Source of the DNA: an uncultured Myxococcales bacterium | GTDB lineage: Bacteria; Myxococcota_A; Bradymonadia; UBA7976; UBA1532 | Reading direction: 5' to 3' | Length of the DNA stretch: 33,525 nucleotides | Assembly (NCBI GenBank): GCA_903847385.1 | Contig: CAINDO010000486.1 | Span: forward strand, 1 to 33,525 | Shown here: positions 7,036-14,781 of the stretch, one piece after another | Layout of the letters: each line of letters starts with the position of its first letter | Numbering within the stretch: position 1 is the first letter of the stretch | Made by a program: the position numbers and the translations under genes | The notes under the pieces: model-generated | Database searches by the model: none | What the model was told of the DNA's origin: nothing | Seen by the model: only the letters and a program-made list of their open reading frames with translations

Positions 7036-8370
7036 ATGCTCGTCACCCTGCCCCTGCTGGCCGCCCTGTGCGGCACGCCTTTGACCCTGGACGCCGCCCT
7101 GGAGCGCGCCGCCGCCCAGAGCCCCCGCCTGCAGGATCTGCAGGCCCAGATCGCCGCGGGCGAGGCCCAGACGGGCGCCACGCGGGCCCACTACGGCCCG
7201 AAGCTGCGCGTCGAGGCCAACGTGATGGTCTGGGACGACACCCAGGAGCTGAACCTGGCCGGTGGCGCCGCGCCGCAGCTCCCCCCGCCGCAGCAGCCCT
7301 ACGACTTCGTGGTCGCCGCCCTGCTGGACAAGCTGAGCCAGCCGACGACCGTCCGCGACCAGGTGACCTCCACGGCCACCGTGCAGGTCGTGCAGCCGCT
7401 GGTGGGCCTGTACGGCGTCTCGCAGAGCGCCGAGCTCTCGAGCCTGGGCGTGGACGTGACGCGCCTGCAGGTCGAGTCGGCCCGCCGACGCGTGTCGCTG
7501 GACGTGATCGAGGCCTGGTACCGCGTGTGGCAGAGTGAAGCGCTCCGCGGCGCCGCCGAGAAGACCGCCGTGAGCCTGGACGCCCAGGCGACCCGCATCG
7601 GCCAGCTCGAGGCCAACGGCTTCGTGGCCAGGAACGAGGTCCTGCGCGTGCAGGCGGCGCTGTCGGCGGCCCGGCAGCGGGTGGTCGAGGCGGACGCCGC
7701 CGCCGGGCAGGCCCGCGCCGCGCTCTCCGTGGCGATGGGCGAGGTGCCGGGCACTTCGTACGACCTGGCGCCCGCCGAGCCGGTGTGGGCCGCCGACGCC
7801 ACGCCCGGTGCCCTGGACAGCGCCCGCGAGCGCGCACTGTCGCAGCGGCCCGAGGTCACCGAGGTCGAGACGCGCATCGCCCAGGCCGAGCAGGGTGTGT
7901 CCGTGGCCCGCGCGCGCATGCTCCCGGACCTGAACCTGCTCGGTCAGTACCAGCACACCGAGGGCTCGAAGTTCCAGGCCGCGGACGCCTTCTCGGCCGG
8001 CGCTGTCCTGACCTGGACGGCCTTCGAGTGGGGCGCGACCGCCCAGCAGATCGACGTGGCCGAGGCGCAGGTGACCCGCACCCGGACTGCGCTGGCGCAG
8101 ATCCGCGCGGGCGTGGCGCTCGAGGTCGAGGGCGCGTGGCGGTCCCACGACGCCGCGGTCAAGGCGCTGAGCGTGGCCGACGCCGGCGTGGCCCAGGCGG
8201 ACGAGGCGCTGCGCCTGACCCGCGCCCGCTTCGAGGTGCAGCAGGCCACGACCTCGGACGTGCTCGACGCCGAGGCCGCGCTCCTGCAGGCCCGCGTGAA
8301 CCTGGAGAACGCGCGCTACGGCCGCGTGACCGCGCTGGCGCGCCTGCGCTACGCCGAGGGCGCGAAGTGA
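7036..8370 (+). CDS. TolC-family outer-membrane efflux protein
   Basis: 444 residues, a usual length for the TolC/outer membrane factor family. ATG 7036 follows AGGGGG at good spacing. The N-terminal signal is short (MLVTLPLLAALCGTPLTLDAAL), so cleavage probably occurs around residues 12-16; an unusually short signal. The body has the internal repeat of the family: an opening LDAALERAAAQSPRLQDLQAQIAAGEAQ, a beta stretch with the V-Q-V-V-Q-P-L motif, long helices, and a second repeat from about residue 262 (ALDSARERALSQRPEVTEVETRIAQAEQGVSVARARMLPDLNLLGQY). It forms the trimeric outer-membrane channel for the exporter. Its stop overlaps the GTG of the following ATPase. E. coli ybhGFSR has no TolC gene of its own, so this locus looks self-contained. 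Confidence 0.9.
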   Translation: MLVTLPLLAALCGTPLTLDAALERAAAQSPRLQDLQAQIAAGEAQTGATRAHYGPKLRVEANVMVWDDTQELNLAGGAAPQLPPPQQPYDFVVAALLDKLSQPTTVRDQVTSTATVQVVQPLVGLYGVSQSAELSSLGVDVTRLQVESARRRVSLDVIEAWYRVWQSEALRGAAEKTAVSLDAQATRIGQLEANGFVARNEVLRVQAALSAARQRVVEADAAAGQARAALSVAMGEVPGTSYDLAPAEPVWAADATPGALDSARERALSQRPEVTEVETRIAQAEQGVSVARARMLPDLNLLGQYQHTEGSKFQAADAFSAGAVLTWTAFEWGATAQQIDVAEAQVTRTRTALAQIRAGVALEVEGAWRSHDAAVKALSVADAGVAQADEALRLTRARFEVQQATTSDVLDAEAALLQARVNLENARYGRVTALARLRYAEGAK

Positions 8371-9314
8371 CCGGGGCCGCCCACGCCCCGGCCCTCGAAG
8401 CCCGCGGCCTGCGGCGGCGTCTGGGCATCACGGACGCCGTCGCCGGGCTGGACCTCACCGTGCGCCCCGGCGAGCTCTACGGCCTGGTGGGCCCGGACGG
8501 CGCCGGCAAGACGACGGCTCTGCGCCTGCTCGTGGGCCTGCTCGTGCCCGACGCCGGCGAGGCCCGCGTGGACGGCGTGTCCGTGATGTCCGGCGGCCCT
8601 GCGCTGCGCGAGGCGCTGGGTTACATGCCGCAGCAATTCAGCCTGTACGGCGACCTGTCCGTCGCCGAGAACATGCGCTTCTTCGCCGACCTTTTCGGCC
8701 TCGCGCCCGCGATTTTCCGCCAGCGGGAGGCCGAATTGATGCAATTGACCCGCCTGGACCGCTTCCGCGACCGCCGGGCCAGCGCGCTCTCCGGCGGCAT
8801 GTACAAGAAGCTCGCGCTCTCCTGCGCGCTGCTCCACCGCCCCCGCGTGCTGGTGCTCGACGAGCCCACCAACGGCGTCGACCCCGTCTCCCGCCGCGAG
8901 CTCTGGGACCTGCTCTACCAGCTCGTGGACGAGGGCCTGGCCGTGCTGCTGGCCACGCCCTACATGGACGAGGCCGCCCGCTGCCACCGCGTCGGCCTGA
9001 TGTACGCCGGCAAACTCCTGGCCGAGGACACCCCCGCGGCGCTGGTGAAGGGCTTCGACGACGTGACCTGGCTGGTGCACCTGAGCGACGCGGCCGACCC
9101 CGGCGCCCGCGACGCCGCCGAGGCCCGCCTGCGCGAGCGCCCCGAAGTGCGCGCGCTCTCGCCCCAGGGCGGTGGCCTGCGCGTCGTCGTCGACCGCGCC
9201 GGCGACGCCGAGTTCCGCCGGTACTTCGCCGCGGCCGACGCCCACTGGCGCCTCTCGCCGGTCGCCCCGGACTTCGAGGACGTCTTCCTCCGCCTGGTGA
9301 CCCATGCGAGCTGA
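8367..9314 (+). CDS. ABC transporter ATPase, equivalent to the N-terminal half of YbhF
   Basis: 315 residues from GTG 8367, overlapping the TolC stop. Walker A is GPDGAGKTT (42-50), with Asp where most have Asn, as in the first half of E. coli YbhF. Q-loop Q90, signature LSGGM (141-145) and Walker B VLVLDE (161-166) are intact. The switch His is replaced by Pro (ATPYMDEA, P198); YbhF also lacks this His in its first half. The C-terminal 80 residues end in DFEDVFLRLV, the usual tail of drug-export ATPases. It should pair with the next gene's ATPase: its signature serves the partner's intact site, while its own nucleotide site is probably degenerate. The GTG start is set by the GTGA overlap. 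Confidence 0.9.
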   Translation: MTGAAHAPALEARGLRRRLGITDAVAGLDLTVRPGELYGLVGPDGAGKTTALRLLVGLLVPDAGEARVDGVSVMSGGPALREALGYMPQQFSLYGDLSVAENMRFFADLFGLAPAIFRQREAELMQLTRLDRFRDRRASALSGGMYKKLALSCALLHRPRVLVLDEPTNGVDPVSRRELWDLLYQLVDEGLAVLLATPYMDEAARCHRVGLMYAGKLLAEDTPAALVKGFDDVTWLVHLSDAADPGARDAAEARLRERPEVRALSPQGGGLRVVVDRAGDAEFRRYFAAADAHWRLSPVAPDFEDVFLRLVTHAS

Positions 9315-10248
9315 GGCGAATCCGAACGTCATCGAGGTCGAGGGCCTCACGCGCCTTTTCGGCGACTTCCGCGCCGTGGACGACGTGAACTTCCAGGTCC
9401 GCCGCGGCGAGATCTTCGGCTACCTGGGCGCCAACGGCGCGGGCAAGAGCACGACCATTCGCATGCTCTGCGGCCTGCTGGCGCCGACGGGCGGCCGGGC
9501 CACCGTGGCCGGCGCGGACATCGCCCGCGAGCCGCAAAGGGTCAAAGAACGCATCGGCTACATGAGCCAGAAGTTCTCGCTCTACATGGATCTCTCCGTG
9601 GTGGAGAACCTGAACTTCTTCGCCTCGGCCTACGGGCTCGCGGGCGCGGAGCGGCGGGCGCGCATCGGGGACGCCCTGGCGCAGGCCGATCTCGAGGGCA
9701 AGGGCGACCTGGTCACCCGCGACCTGGCCGGCGGCGTGCGACAGCGGCTGGCGCTGGCCTCGGCCCTGCTGCACCGCCCCCCCATCATCTTCCTGGACGA
9801 GCCCACGGCCGGCGTGGACCCGGTGGCGCGGCGGGGCTTCTGGCGCGTGATCCGCGAGCTCTCCCGCGCGGGCACGACCATCTTCGTGACCACGCACCAC
9901 CTGGACGAGGCCGAGCTCTGCCACCGCGTCGGCCTGATGGTCGATGGCAAGCTGGTGGCCCTCGACACGCCCGAGGGCCTCAAGCGGACCCACGTGCCCG
10001 GCACGATGATGTCCGTGGGCGGCCAGGGCGAGGGCCGCGCCCGGAACATCGCCGCCGCCGTCACCGGCGCCCCGGGTGTGCTCGCCGTGCAGCCCTTCGG
10101 CCTGCGGGTCCACGTCCGCGTGGACGACCGCCTCGCCGCCCCGGCGGCCTTCGGCGCGTTCCTGGCGTCCCGCGGCCTCCCCGCCGACGACGTCGAGGTC
10201 GTCGAGCCCGGCCTCGAGGACGTGTTCCTGGCGCTGGTGCAGCGATGA
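9304..10248 (+). CDS. ABC transporter ATPase, equivalent to the C-terminal half of YbhF
   Basis: 314 residues, starting 11 bases inside the end of the previous ATPase gene. Walker A GANGAGKST (42-50), Q89, Walker B IIFLDE (161-166) and switch His H198 (VTTHHLDEA) are complete, but the signature reads LAGGV (141-145) instead of LSGG. Together with the first ATPase this predicts one working composite site (this Walker set with the partner's LSGGM) and one degenerate site. In E. coli the two halves are one fused protein, YbhF; here they are separate, overlapping genes. The tail again has the FLxLV ending (GLEDVFLALVQR). Its stop overlaps the ATG of the first permease (ATGA), so subunit ratios are probably set by coupled translation. 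Confidence 0.92.
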   Translation: MRAEANPNVIEVEGLTRLFGDFRAVDDVNFQVRRGEIFGYLGANGAGKSTTIRMLCGLLAPTGGRATVAGADIAREPQRVKERIGYMSQKFSLYMDLSVVENLNFFASAYGLAGAERRARIGDALAQADLEGKGDLVTRDLAGGVRQRLALASALLHRPPIIFLDEPTAGVDPVARRGFWRVIRELSRAGTTIFVTTHHLDEAELCHRVGLMVDGKLVALDTPEGLKRTHVPGTMMSVGGQGEGRARNIAAAVTGAPGVLAVQPFGLRVHVRVDDRLAAPAAFGAFLASRGLPADDVEVVEPGLEDVFLALVQR

Positions 10249-11360
10249 GCCCGTTCCTGCGCCGAACCCGCGCCATGGCGCTCAAGGAGTTCCGGCACAT
10301 GGCCCGCGACCCGCAGGTCGTGCTGCTCGCGCTCGCCATGCCGCTGGTGCTGATCCTGGTGTTCGGCTACGGCGTGTCGTTCGACGTCGAGCACGTGCCG
10401 CTGGCCGTGGTCGACCAGGACCGCACGGCCGAGTCCCGCGCGTTCGCCCGGGCCTTCTCCGCCGCCGGCACGTTCGACGTCGTCGCCACCCCGGACGACC
10501 CCCGCGCCGTGGAGCCGCTCTTCCGCCAGAGCCTCGCCCGCGCCGCGCTGATCATCCCCGAGGGCTTCACCCGCGCCCGGGCCCGCGGCGAGGCGGCGAC
10601 CGCCCAGATGCTCGTGGACGGCAGCGACAACGCCACCGCCACCATCGCGCTCGGCTACGGCGACGCCATCGGCCTGACCCTGGCGCAGGCCGAGCTGCCG
10701 CGCGGCCTCTCGGCCCCGCTCGAGGCGCGGGTGCGCACGATGTTCAACCCGTCCCTGCGCAGCGCCGTGTTCATCGTGCCCGGCCTGATCGTACTGGTGC
10801 TCGTGATCGTCTCCGTGATGCTGACGGCCCTCACCGTGGCCCGCGAGTACGAGCAGGGCAGCATGGAGCAGCTCTTCTCCACGCCCGTCGGCCGGCTGGA
10901 GATCATCCTCGGCAAGCTCGCGCCCTACTTCCTGCTGGGGTTGGTGCAGGTGCTGCTGGTGCTCGTCGTCGGCGTGACGCTCTTCGACGTGCCCCTGCGC
11001 GGCAGCGTGGGTCTGATCTTTCTGGCGGCCTCGATCTTCCTGCTGGGGGAGCTCACCTACGGCCTGGTCATCAGCATCATCACCCGCAGTCAGATGGTCG
11101 CCGCGCAGATCGCCGCCATCAGCACGTTCCTGCCGGCGCTGATCCTGTCGGACTTCATCTTCCCCATCGACAACATGCCGCCGCCGCTGCGGTTCGTGTC
11201 GTCGCTCCTGCCCCCGCGGTACCTGGTGCACGCCCTGCGGTCCATCATGCTGCGGGGCAACGGCCTGGAGACCATCGTGTCCGATCTGTTGCCCATGGCC
11301 GGCTTCTTCGCGGTGATGTTGCTCATCGCCACGCGGCGCTTCCGGAGGACGGTGGCATGA
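10245..11360 (+). CDS. ABC-2 type permease (YbhS-like)
   Basis: 371 residues. The layout is that of ABC-2 drug-export permeases: a first membrane helix near residues 27-45 (VVLLALAMPLVLILVFGYGV), a large periplasmic domain of about 130 residues with the typical VDQDRTAESRAF stretch, then five membrane helices from about residue 175. The coupling segment TVAREYEQGSMEQLFSTPVGRLEIILGKLAPYF is a hallmark of the family and contacts the ATPase. IFPIDNMPPPLRFVSSLLPPRYLVHALRSIMLRG near the end is also diagnostic. ATG overlaps the previous stop and its own stop overlaps the next start. It forms a heterodimer with the following permease. Likely cargo by homology to YbhFSR: drugs or cations; not shown by the sequence. 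Confidence 0.92.
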   Translation: MSPFLRRTRAMALKEFRHMARDPQVVLLALAMPLVLILVFGYGVSFDVEHVPLAVVDQDRTAESRAFARAFSAAGTFDVVATPDDPRAVEPLFRQSLARAALIIPEGFTRARARGEAATAQMLVDGSDNATATIALGYGDAIGLTLAQAELPRGLSAPLEARVRTMFNPSLRSAVFIVPGLIVLVLVIVSVMLTALTVAREYEQGSMEQLFSTPVGRLEIILGKLAPYFLLGLVQVLLVLVVGVTLFDVPLRGSVGLIFLAASIFLLGELTYGLVISIITRSQMVAAQIAAISTFLPALILSDFIFPIDNMPPPLRFVSSLLPPRYLVHALRSIMLRGNGLETIVSDLLPMAGFFAVMLLIATRRFRRTVA

Positions 11361-12496
11361 CACTCCGCGCACGACTGACCGCCTTCCGCGTACGCCTGCT
11401 CGGCCTGGTGGCCAAGGAGCTGCGCCAGACCGTGCGCGACAAGCGCATGATCGGCATCCTGATGATCGCCCCGATGATCCAGCTCCTGGTGCTCGGCCAC
11501 GCCGTGAACCTGGACGTGGACCACGTGCCGATCCTGATCGCGGACGAGGACCGCACCGCCGAGAGCCGGGACTTCCTGAACGGCCTGACCGCCGGCGATG
11601 CGTTCCGCCGCGCGGGAGAGGTCGAGAACGCCGCCGCGGCGCTCGACGCGATCTCCGTCGGGCGCGTGCCCCTGGCCGCCGTGCTGCCCCGGGGGTTCGC
11701 CGCCGACCTGGCCGCCGGCCGCACCGCACAGGTGCAATTGCTCGTGGACGGCGGCGACTCGAACCGCGCCATCGTGGCCCAGAACGCCGCCCAGGGGTAC
11801 GTGCTGCGGCGCGCGCAGGAGATGCTGGCCCAGCGCCTCGGCCGCGCCCCGGGCCGCGTGCGCGTCGAGCCGCGCGTGCTCTACAACCCCAGCATGAACA
11901 GCCGCGTGTTCTTCGTGCCCGGCGTCGCCGCCACGCTGCTCCTGGTGGTCACCCTCGTCGTCACGGCCATGGGGTTCGCCCGCGAGAAGGAGAGCGGCAC
12001 CCTGGAACAGATCATGGTGACCCCCCTGGGTGGCACGACTCTGTTTCTGGGCAAGACACTCCCCTACGCGCTCATCGGCATGGTCGATCTCGGCCTGGTG
12101 CTCGGCGTGGGCACCTGGGTCTTCGGCGTGCCGCTGCGCGGGCCGCTGGGTGTCGTGTTCCTGGGCGGCAGTCTGTATCTGATGACACTCCTGGGCGGTG
12201 GCCTGCTCCTCGGCGCCCTGGCGCGCACGCAGCAACAGTCCCTCGTCGCGGCGTTCTTTCTGATCATGCCGGCCATCCTGCTCTCGGGCTTCGCCTCGCC
12301 CATCGAGAACATGCCCGGCTGGCTCCAGCCGTGGACCCTGCTGAACCCCGTGCGGCACATGGTCGAGGTCATGCGCGCGGTCCTCCTGCGCGGCGCGGGC
12401 CTGGCCGACGTCGCGCCCCAGCTCGTGGCCCTGGGCGGCCTGGGCCTGGCCGTGTTCACCAGCTCCGCGGTGGTGCTGCGGCGGCGGCTGGCCTGA
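11357..12496 (+). CDS. ABC-2 type permease (YbhR-like)
   Basis: 379 residues from ATG 11357, which overlaps the previous stop (ATGA) and is preceded by GGAGG at a normal distance. It has the same plan as its neighbour: first helix MIGILMIAPMIQLLVLGHAV, periplasmic domain with IADEDRTAESRDFLNGL, and five C-terminal helices with the coupling motif GFAREKESGTLEQIMVTPLGGTTLFLGKTLPYALIG. The tail FASPIENMPGWLQPWTLLNPVRHMVEVMRAVLLRG is typical of YbhR/YhiI-type permeases. It completes the heterodimeric exporter and is the last gene of the operon; no convincing terminator is visible in the 79 bases before the exonuclease gene. Confidence 0.92.
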   Translation: MTLRARLTAFRVRLLGLVAKELRQTVRDKRMIGILMIAPMIQLLVLGHAVNLDVDHVPILIADEDRTAESRDFLNGLTAGDAFRRAGEVENAAAALDAISVGRVPLAAVLPRGFAADLAAGRTAQVQLLVDGGDSNRAIVAQNAAQGYVLRRAQEMLAQRLGRAPGRVRVEPRVLYNPSMNSRVFFVPGVAATLLLVVTLVVTAMGFAREKESGTLEQIMVTPLGGTTLFLGKTLPYALIGMVDLGLVLGVGTWVFGVPLRGPLGVVFLGGSLYLMTLLGGGLLLGALARTQQQSLVAAFFLIMPAILLSGFASPIENMPGWLQPWTLLNPVRHMVEVMRAVLLRGAGLADVAPQLVALGGLGLAVFTSSAVVLRRRLA

Positions 12497-12575
12497 GCGG
12501 GGGGTCGGTCGCGGGCGAAGATCGCGGTCATGCGGCTCCCCGGCCCCGCCGCCGCCGTGAGACCATGGTCGCCCG

Positions 12576-13394
12576 ATGATGGACACCCACCGCGCGACCA
12601 TGGAGCTGCTCTCGACCTTCGACGACGCCGAGCTGCGCGCCACGGCGGAGGCGTACCGCGTCCCCGGCACGGGTCGGCTTCGCCGCCGACGCCTGCTGGA
12701 GACCCTGTCCGCGACGCTGGACGCCGAGCGCCTGCTGGTCGAACTGACGGACGCCGCGCTCGGGCGCGCCTGCGAGCGGCTCGGCCTCGGCAGCGGGGCG
12801 ACCCGGAGCGCACAGGCTTCGGCGATTCGCGCACACCTCTCCCGGCCGCCCGTTCGGCGCCCCTTCGTCGCCCTCGACTTCGAGACCGCCGACTCGGGCC
12901 GGGACAGCGCCTGCGCGGTCGCCCTGGTGCGGGTCGAGGCCGGGCAGATCGTCGCGCGCACCGTGCGTCTCATCCGCCCCCCGCGGCGCACGTTCGAGTT
13001 CACGTACATCCACGGCATCTCGTGGCGGGACGTGGCCCGCGAGGGCACCTTCGCCGAGGTCTGGCCCACGCTGGCGCCCATGCTGGAGGGGGCGGCGTTT
13101 CTGGCCGCCCACAACGCCGGCTTCGACCAGTCCGTGCTCCGCGCGTGCACGGCGCAGGCCGGCCTGAGCGCCCCGGCGACGCCGTTCTTGTGCACCGTGA
13201 AGGTGGCCCGGAGCGCCTGGAACCTGCGCCCCACGCGACTGCCGGACGTCGCGCGGCACCTGCGCCTGCCCCTGACCCATCACGACGCCGCCTCCGACGC
13301 CGAGGTCTGCGCGCGGATCGTGCTCGCCGCCGGCGCGGACCTGCACTTCGCGGCGCCGACGCCCCCGAAGGGCGACCGCGAGGCTCGGGGCTGA
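12576..13394 (+). CDS. DEDDh 3'-5' exonuclease (DnaQ-like) with an extra N-terminal domain
   Basis: 272 residues; ATG 12576 and ATG 12579 are adjacent and either may be used. The nuclease spans about residues 96-250. All acidic ligands are visible: D101 and E103 in FVALDFETAD, D184 in AHNAGFDQSVL, and H236 with D241 in HHDAASDAE, giving the DEDDh class of two-metal exonucleases (DNA polymerase III epsilon type). IHGISWRDV and PFLCTVKVARSAW are further family landmarks. Residues 1-90 are an added helical domain with ATAEAYRVPGTGRLRRRRLLETL, which resembles a SAP or HeH nucleic-acid-binding motif, although the match is weak. It is a stand-alone exonuclease, likely in DNA repair or RNA trimming rather than replication. 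Confidence 0.88.
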   Translation: MMDTHRATMELLSTFDDAELRATAEAYRVPGTGRLRRRRLLETLSATLDAERLLVELTDAALGRACERLGLGSGATRSAQASAIRAHLSRPPVRRPFVALDFETADSGRDSACAVALVRVEAGQIVARTVRLIRPPRRTFEFTYIHGISWRDVAREGTFAEVWPTLAPMLEGAAFLAAHNAGFDQSVLRACTAQAGLSAPATPFLCTVKVARSAWNLRPTRLPDVARHLRLPLTHHDAASDAEVCARIVLAAGADLHFAAPTPPKGDREARG

Positions 13395-13402
13395 GGCGCC
13401 CG

Positions 13403-13505
13403 ATTCCCGTTTTGCCACGGACAGATTCCCGTTTTGCCATAACAATATTCCCGTTTTGCCGCGGCCAAATTCCCTTTTTGCCACAGCTACATTCCCGTTC
13501 TGGCA
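13403..13505. repeat. Five tandem 22-bp repeats (15-bp core) upstream of the DUF4143 ATPase
   Basis: The 15-base core ATTCCCGTTTTGCCA begins at 13403, 13425, 13447, 13469 and 13491, so the period is exactly 22 bases. Copies 1 and 2 are identical; copy 3 ends in G, copy 4 has T for G at core position 7, and copy 5 differs at positions 10 and 13. The seven bases between cores differ in every copy. A period close to two helical turns would put all cores on one DNA face, which suggests cooperative protein binding. The core has no internal symmetry, so binding would be directional. The array fills most of the gap after the exonuclease and ends 37 bases before the ATPase start. No further copy lies on either side in register. 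Confidence 0.9.
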
Positions 13506-13534
13506 TTGACGATCGCCGCCTGGGACGCCAGTAT
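13506..13534 (+). promoter_or_regulatory. Possible sigma-70 promoter of the DUF4143 ATPase
   Basis: TTGACG at 13506-13511 (five of six -35 matches) directly follows the last 22-bp repeat; 17 bases later CAGTAT at 13529-13534 is a weak -10. Transcription would begin near 13541, two bases before ATG 13543, so the mRNA would be leaderless; no ribosome site is visible. Offered as a candidate only. Confidence 0.3.
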
Positions 13535-13542
13535 CGCCCTGA

Positions 13543-14781
13543 ATGTACCCACGCTACGCCACCGCGAGGATCGACGCCGCCCTGGCGGACACCCGTGTGG
13601 TCTACATCGGTGGGCCACGCCAATCCGGCAAGACCACGCTGGCGCGGGCGCTCTCCGGCACGACCCGACCCTTCTTCACGCTCGACGACGAGGCGACGCG
13701 CCAGGCGGCGCGCGGCGATCCGACCGGATTTCTTCACGGTCTCGACCGGGCCGCGATCGATGAAGTCCAGCGCGCGCCGGAGCTTCTGTTGGCCATCAAA
13801 CGGAGCGTGGACCTCGACCCGCGCCCGGGTCGCTTCTTGCTGACGGGCTCGGCGGACCTGATGACCCTGCCCGCGGTGGCGGACTCTCTGGCCGGGCGGA
13901 TGGAGGTCGTGCCGCTCTTTCCGTTGGCCCAGGCAGAGCTCGAGGGGACGCGTCCCGGCTTTCTCGAGGCTGCCTTCGCCGCGCAATTCCGAGCCGGGGG
14001 CACGGCCGTGACGCGAGGCGATTCGCTGACCACGCGCATCCTCGGCGGGGGTTACCCGGAGGCCCTGAATCGGCCAGCGCCGGAGCGCCGGCGCCGGTGG
14101 CACCGGGAGTATGTTCAGGCGATCCTGCTGCGCGACGTGGCAGACATCGCACCGCTGCATCGACTCTCCGATCTCCCGCGGCTCGTCGAGCGGCTCGCGC
14201 TCGCAAACGGGCAACTGGTCAACTTCGCCGCGTTGGGGGCCGACCTCGCGATGGACCGCAAGACGGCCCAGCGCTATGTCGATGTCCTCGCTTCCATGTA
14301 CCTCGTGGAGCTGCTCCCGCCGTGGCATACGAACGCGCTGAGCCGACTGACGAAATCGCCCAAGCTGCACTTCACCGACGCGGGCCTCGCGGCGACCCTG
14401 GCAGGCCTCACGCTGGAGAGGTCGCATCGGGAGCGGACCGCCCTGGGGGCCGTGTTCGAGACCTTCGTGTTCGCCGAGCTCAGGAAACTGGCCTCGTTCC
14501 GTGAGTCCCCGGTCGTGTTTCATCACTTCCGGGGGCGTGAGACGGAGGAGGTCGACCTCGTGCTGGAAGACGCCGAGGGACGGCTCGTCGGCGTCGAGGT
14601 CAAGGCGAGCGCCACCGCGACCGCGGCCGACTTCCGCGGGCTGCGCATCCTGGCGCAGGCGGCGGGTCCGCGCTTCGCCGCGGGCATCCTGCTGCATGAT
14701 GGAGAGCAGGTGCTTCCGTTCGGGGAGCGACTGTGGGCGATGCCCTTCGAACGGTTATGGACGGCGGTGGGCGACCCGTGA
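13543..14781 (+). CDS. AAA ATPase with DUF4143 domain (AAA_14/DUF4143 family)
   Basis: 412 residues. N-terminal ATPase: Walker A GPRQSGKTT (24-32), Walker B AIDEVQR (D73, E74), a sensor strand LLTGSADL (99-106), then SLAGRMEVVPLFPLAQAEL, the usual signature after it. A helical winged-helix-like middle follows (about 150-310), and the C-terminal DUF4143 domain has EEVDLVLEDAEGRLVGVEVKAS with D338, E352 and K354, arranged like the PD-(D/E)xK nuclease fold. Such single-gene ATPases are widespread, patchy and of unknown function; some are suspected toxin-, defence- or mobile-element-like genes. It stands behind the 22-bp repeat array with no visible ribosome site. Codon use looks less GC-extreme than in flanking genes, hinting at transfer. 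The stop overlaps the next start. Confidence 0.9.
   Translation: MYPRYATARIDAALADTRVVYIGGPRQSGKTTLARALSGTTRPFFTLDDEATRQAARGDPTGFLHGLDRAAIDEVQRAPELLLAIKRSVDLDPRPGRFLLTGSADLMTLPAVADSLAGRMEVVPLFPLAQAELEGTRPGFLEAAFAAQFRAGGTAVTRGDSLTTRILGGGYPEALNRPAPERRRRWHREYVQAILLRDVADIAPLHRLSDLPRLVERLALANGQLVNFAALGADLAMDRKTAQRYVDVLASMYLVELLPPWHTNALSRLTKSPKLHFTDAGLAATLAGLTLERSHRERTALGAVFETFVFAELRKLASFRESPVVFHHFRGRETEEVDLVLEDAEGRLVGVEVKASATATAADFRGLRILAQAAGPRFAAGILLHDGEQVLPFGERLWAMPFERLWTAVGDP

Noticed and set aside
13280..13484. Short leftward peptides reading MAKREF, KTGI and WQNGN across the repeat array
   Set aside because: They arise because the 22-bp unit shifts frame at each copy; the frames are not supported by start sites or codon use and the repeat explains them.
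13403..13505. CRISPR array
   Set aside because: Repeats are 15 bases with spacers of only seven bases and no cas genes are present; format fits protein-binding sites instead.
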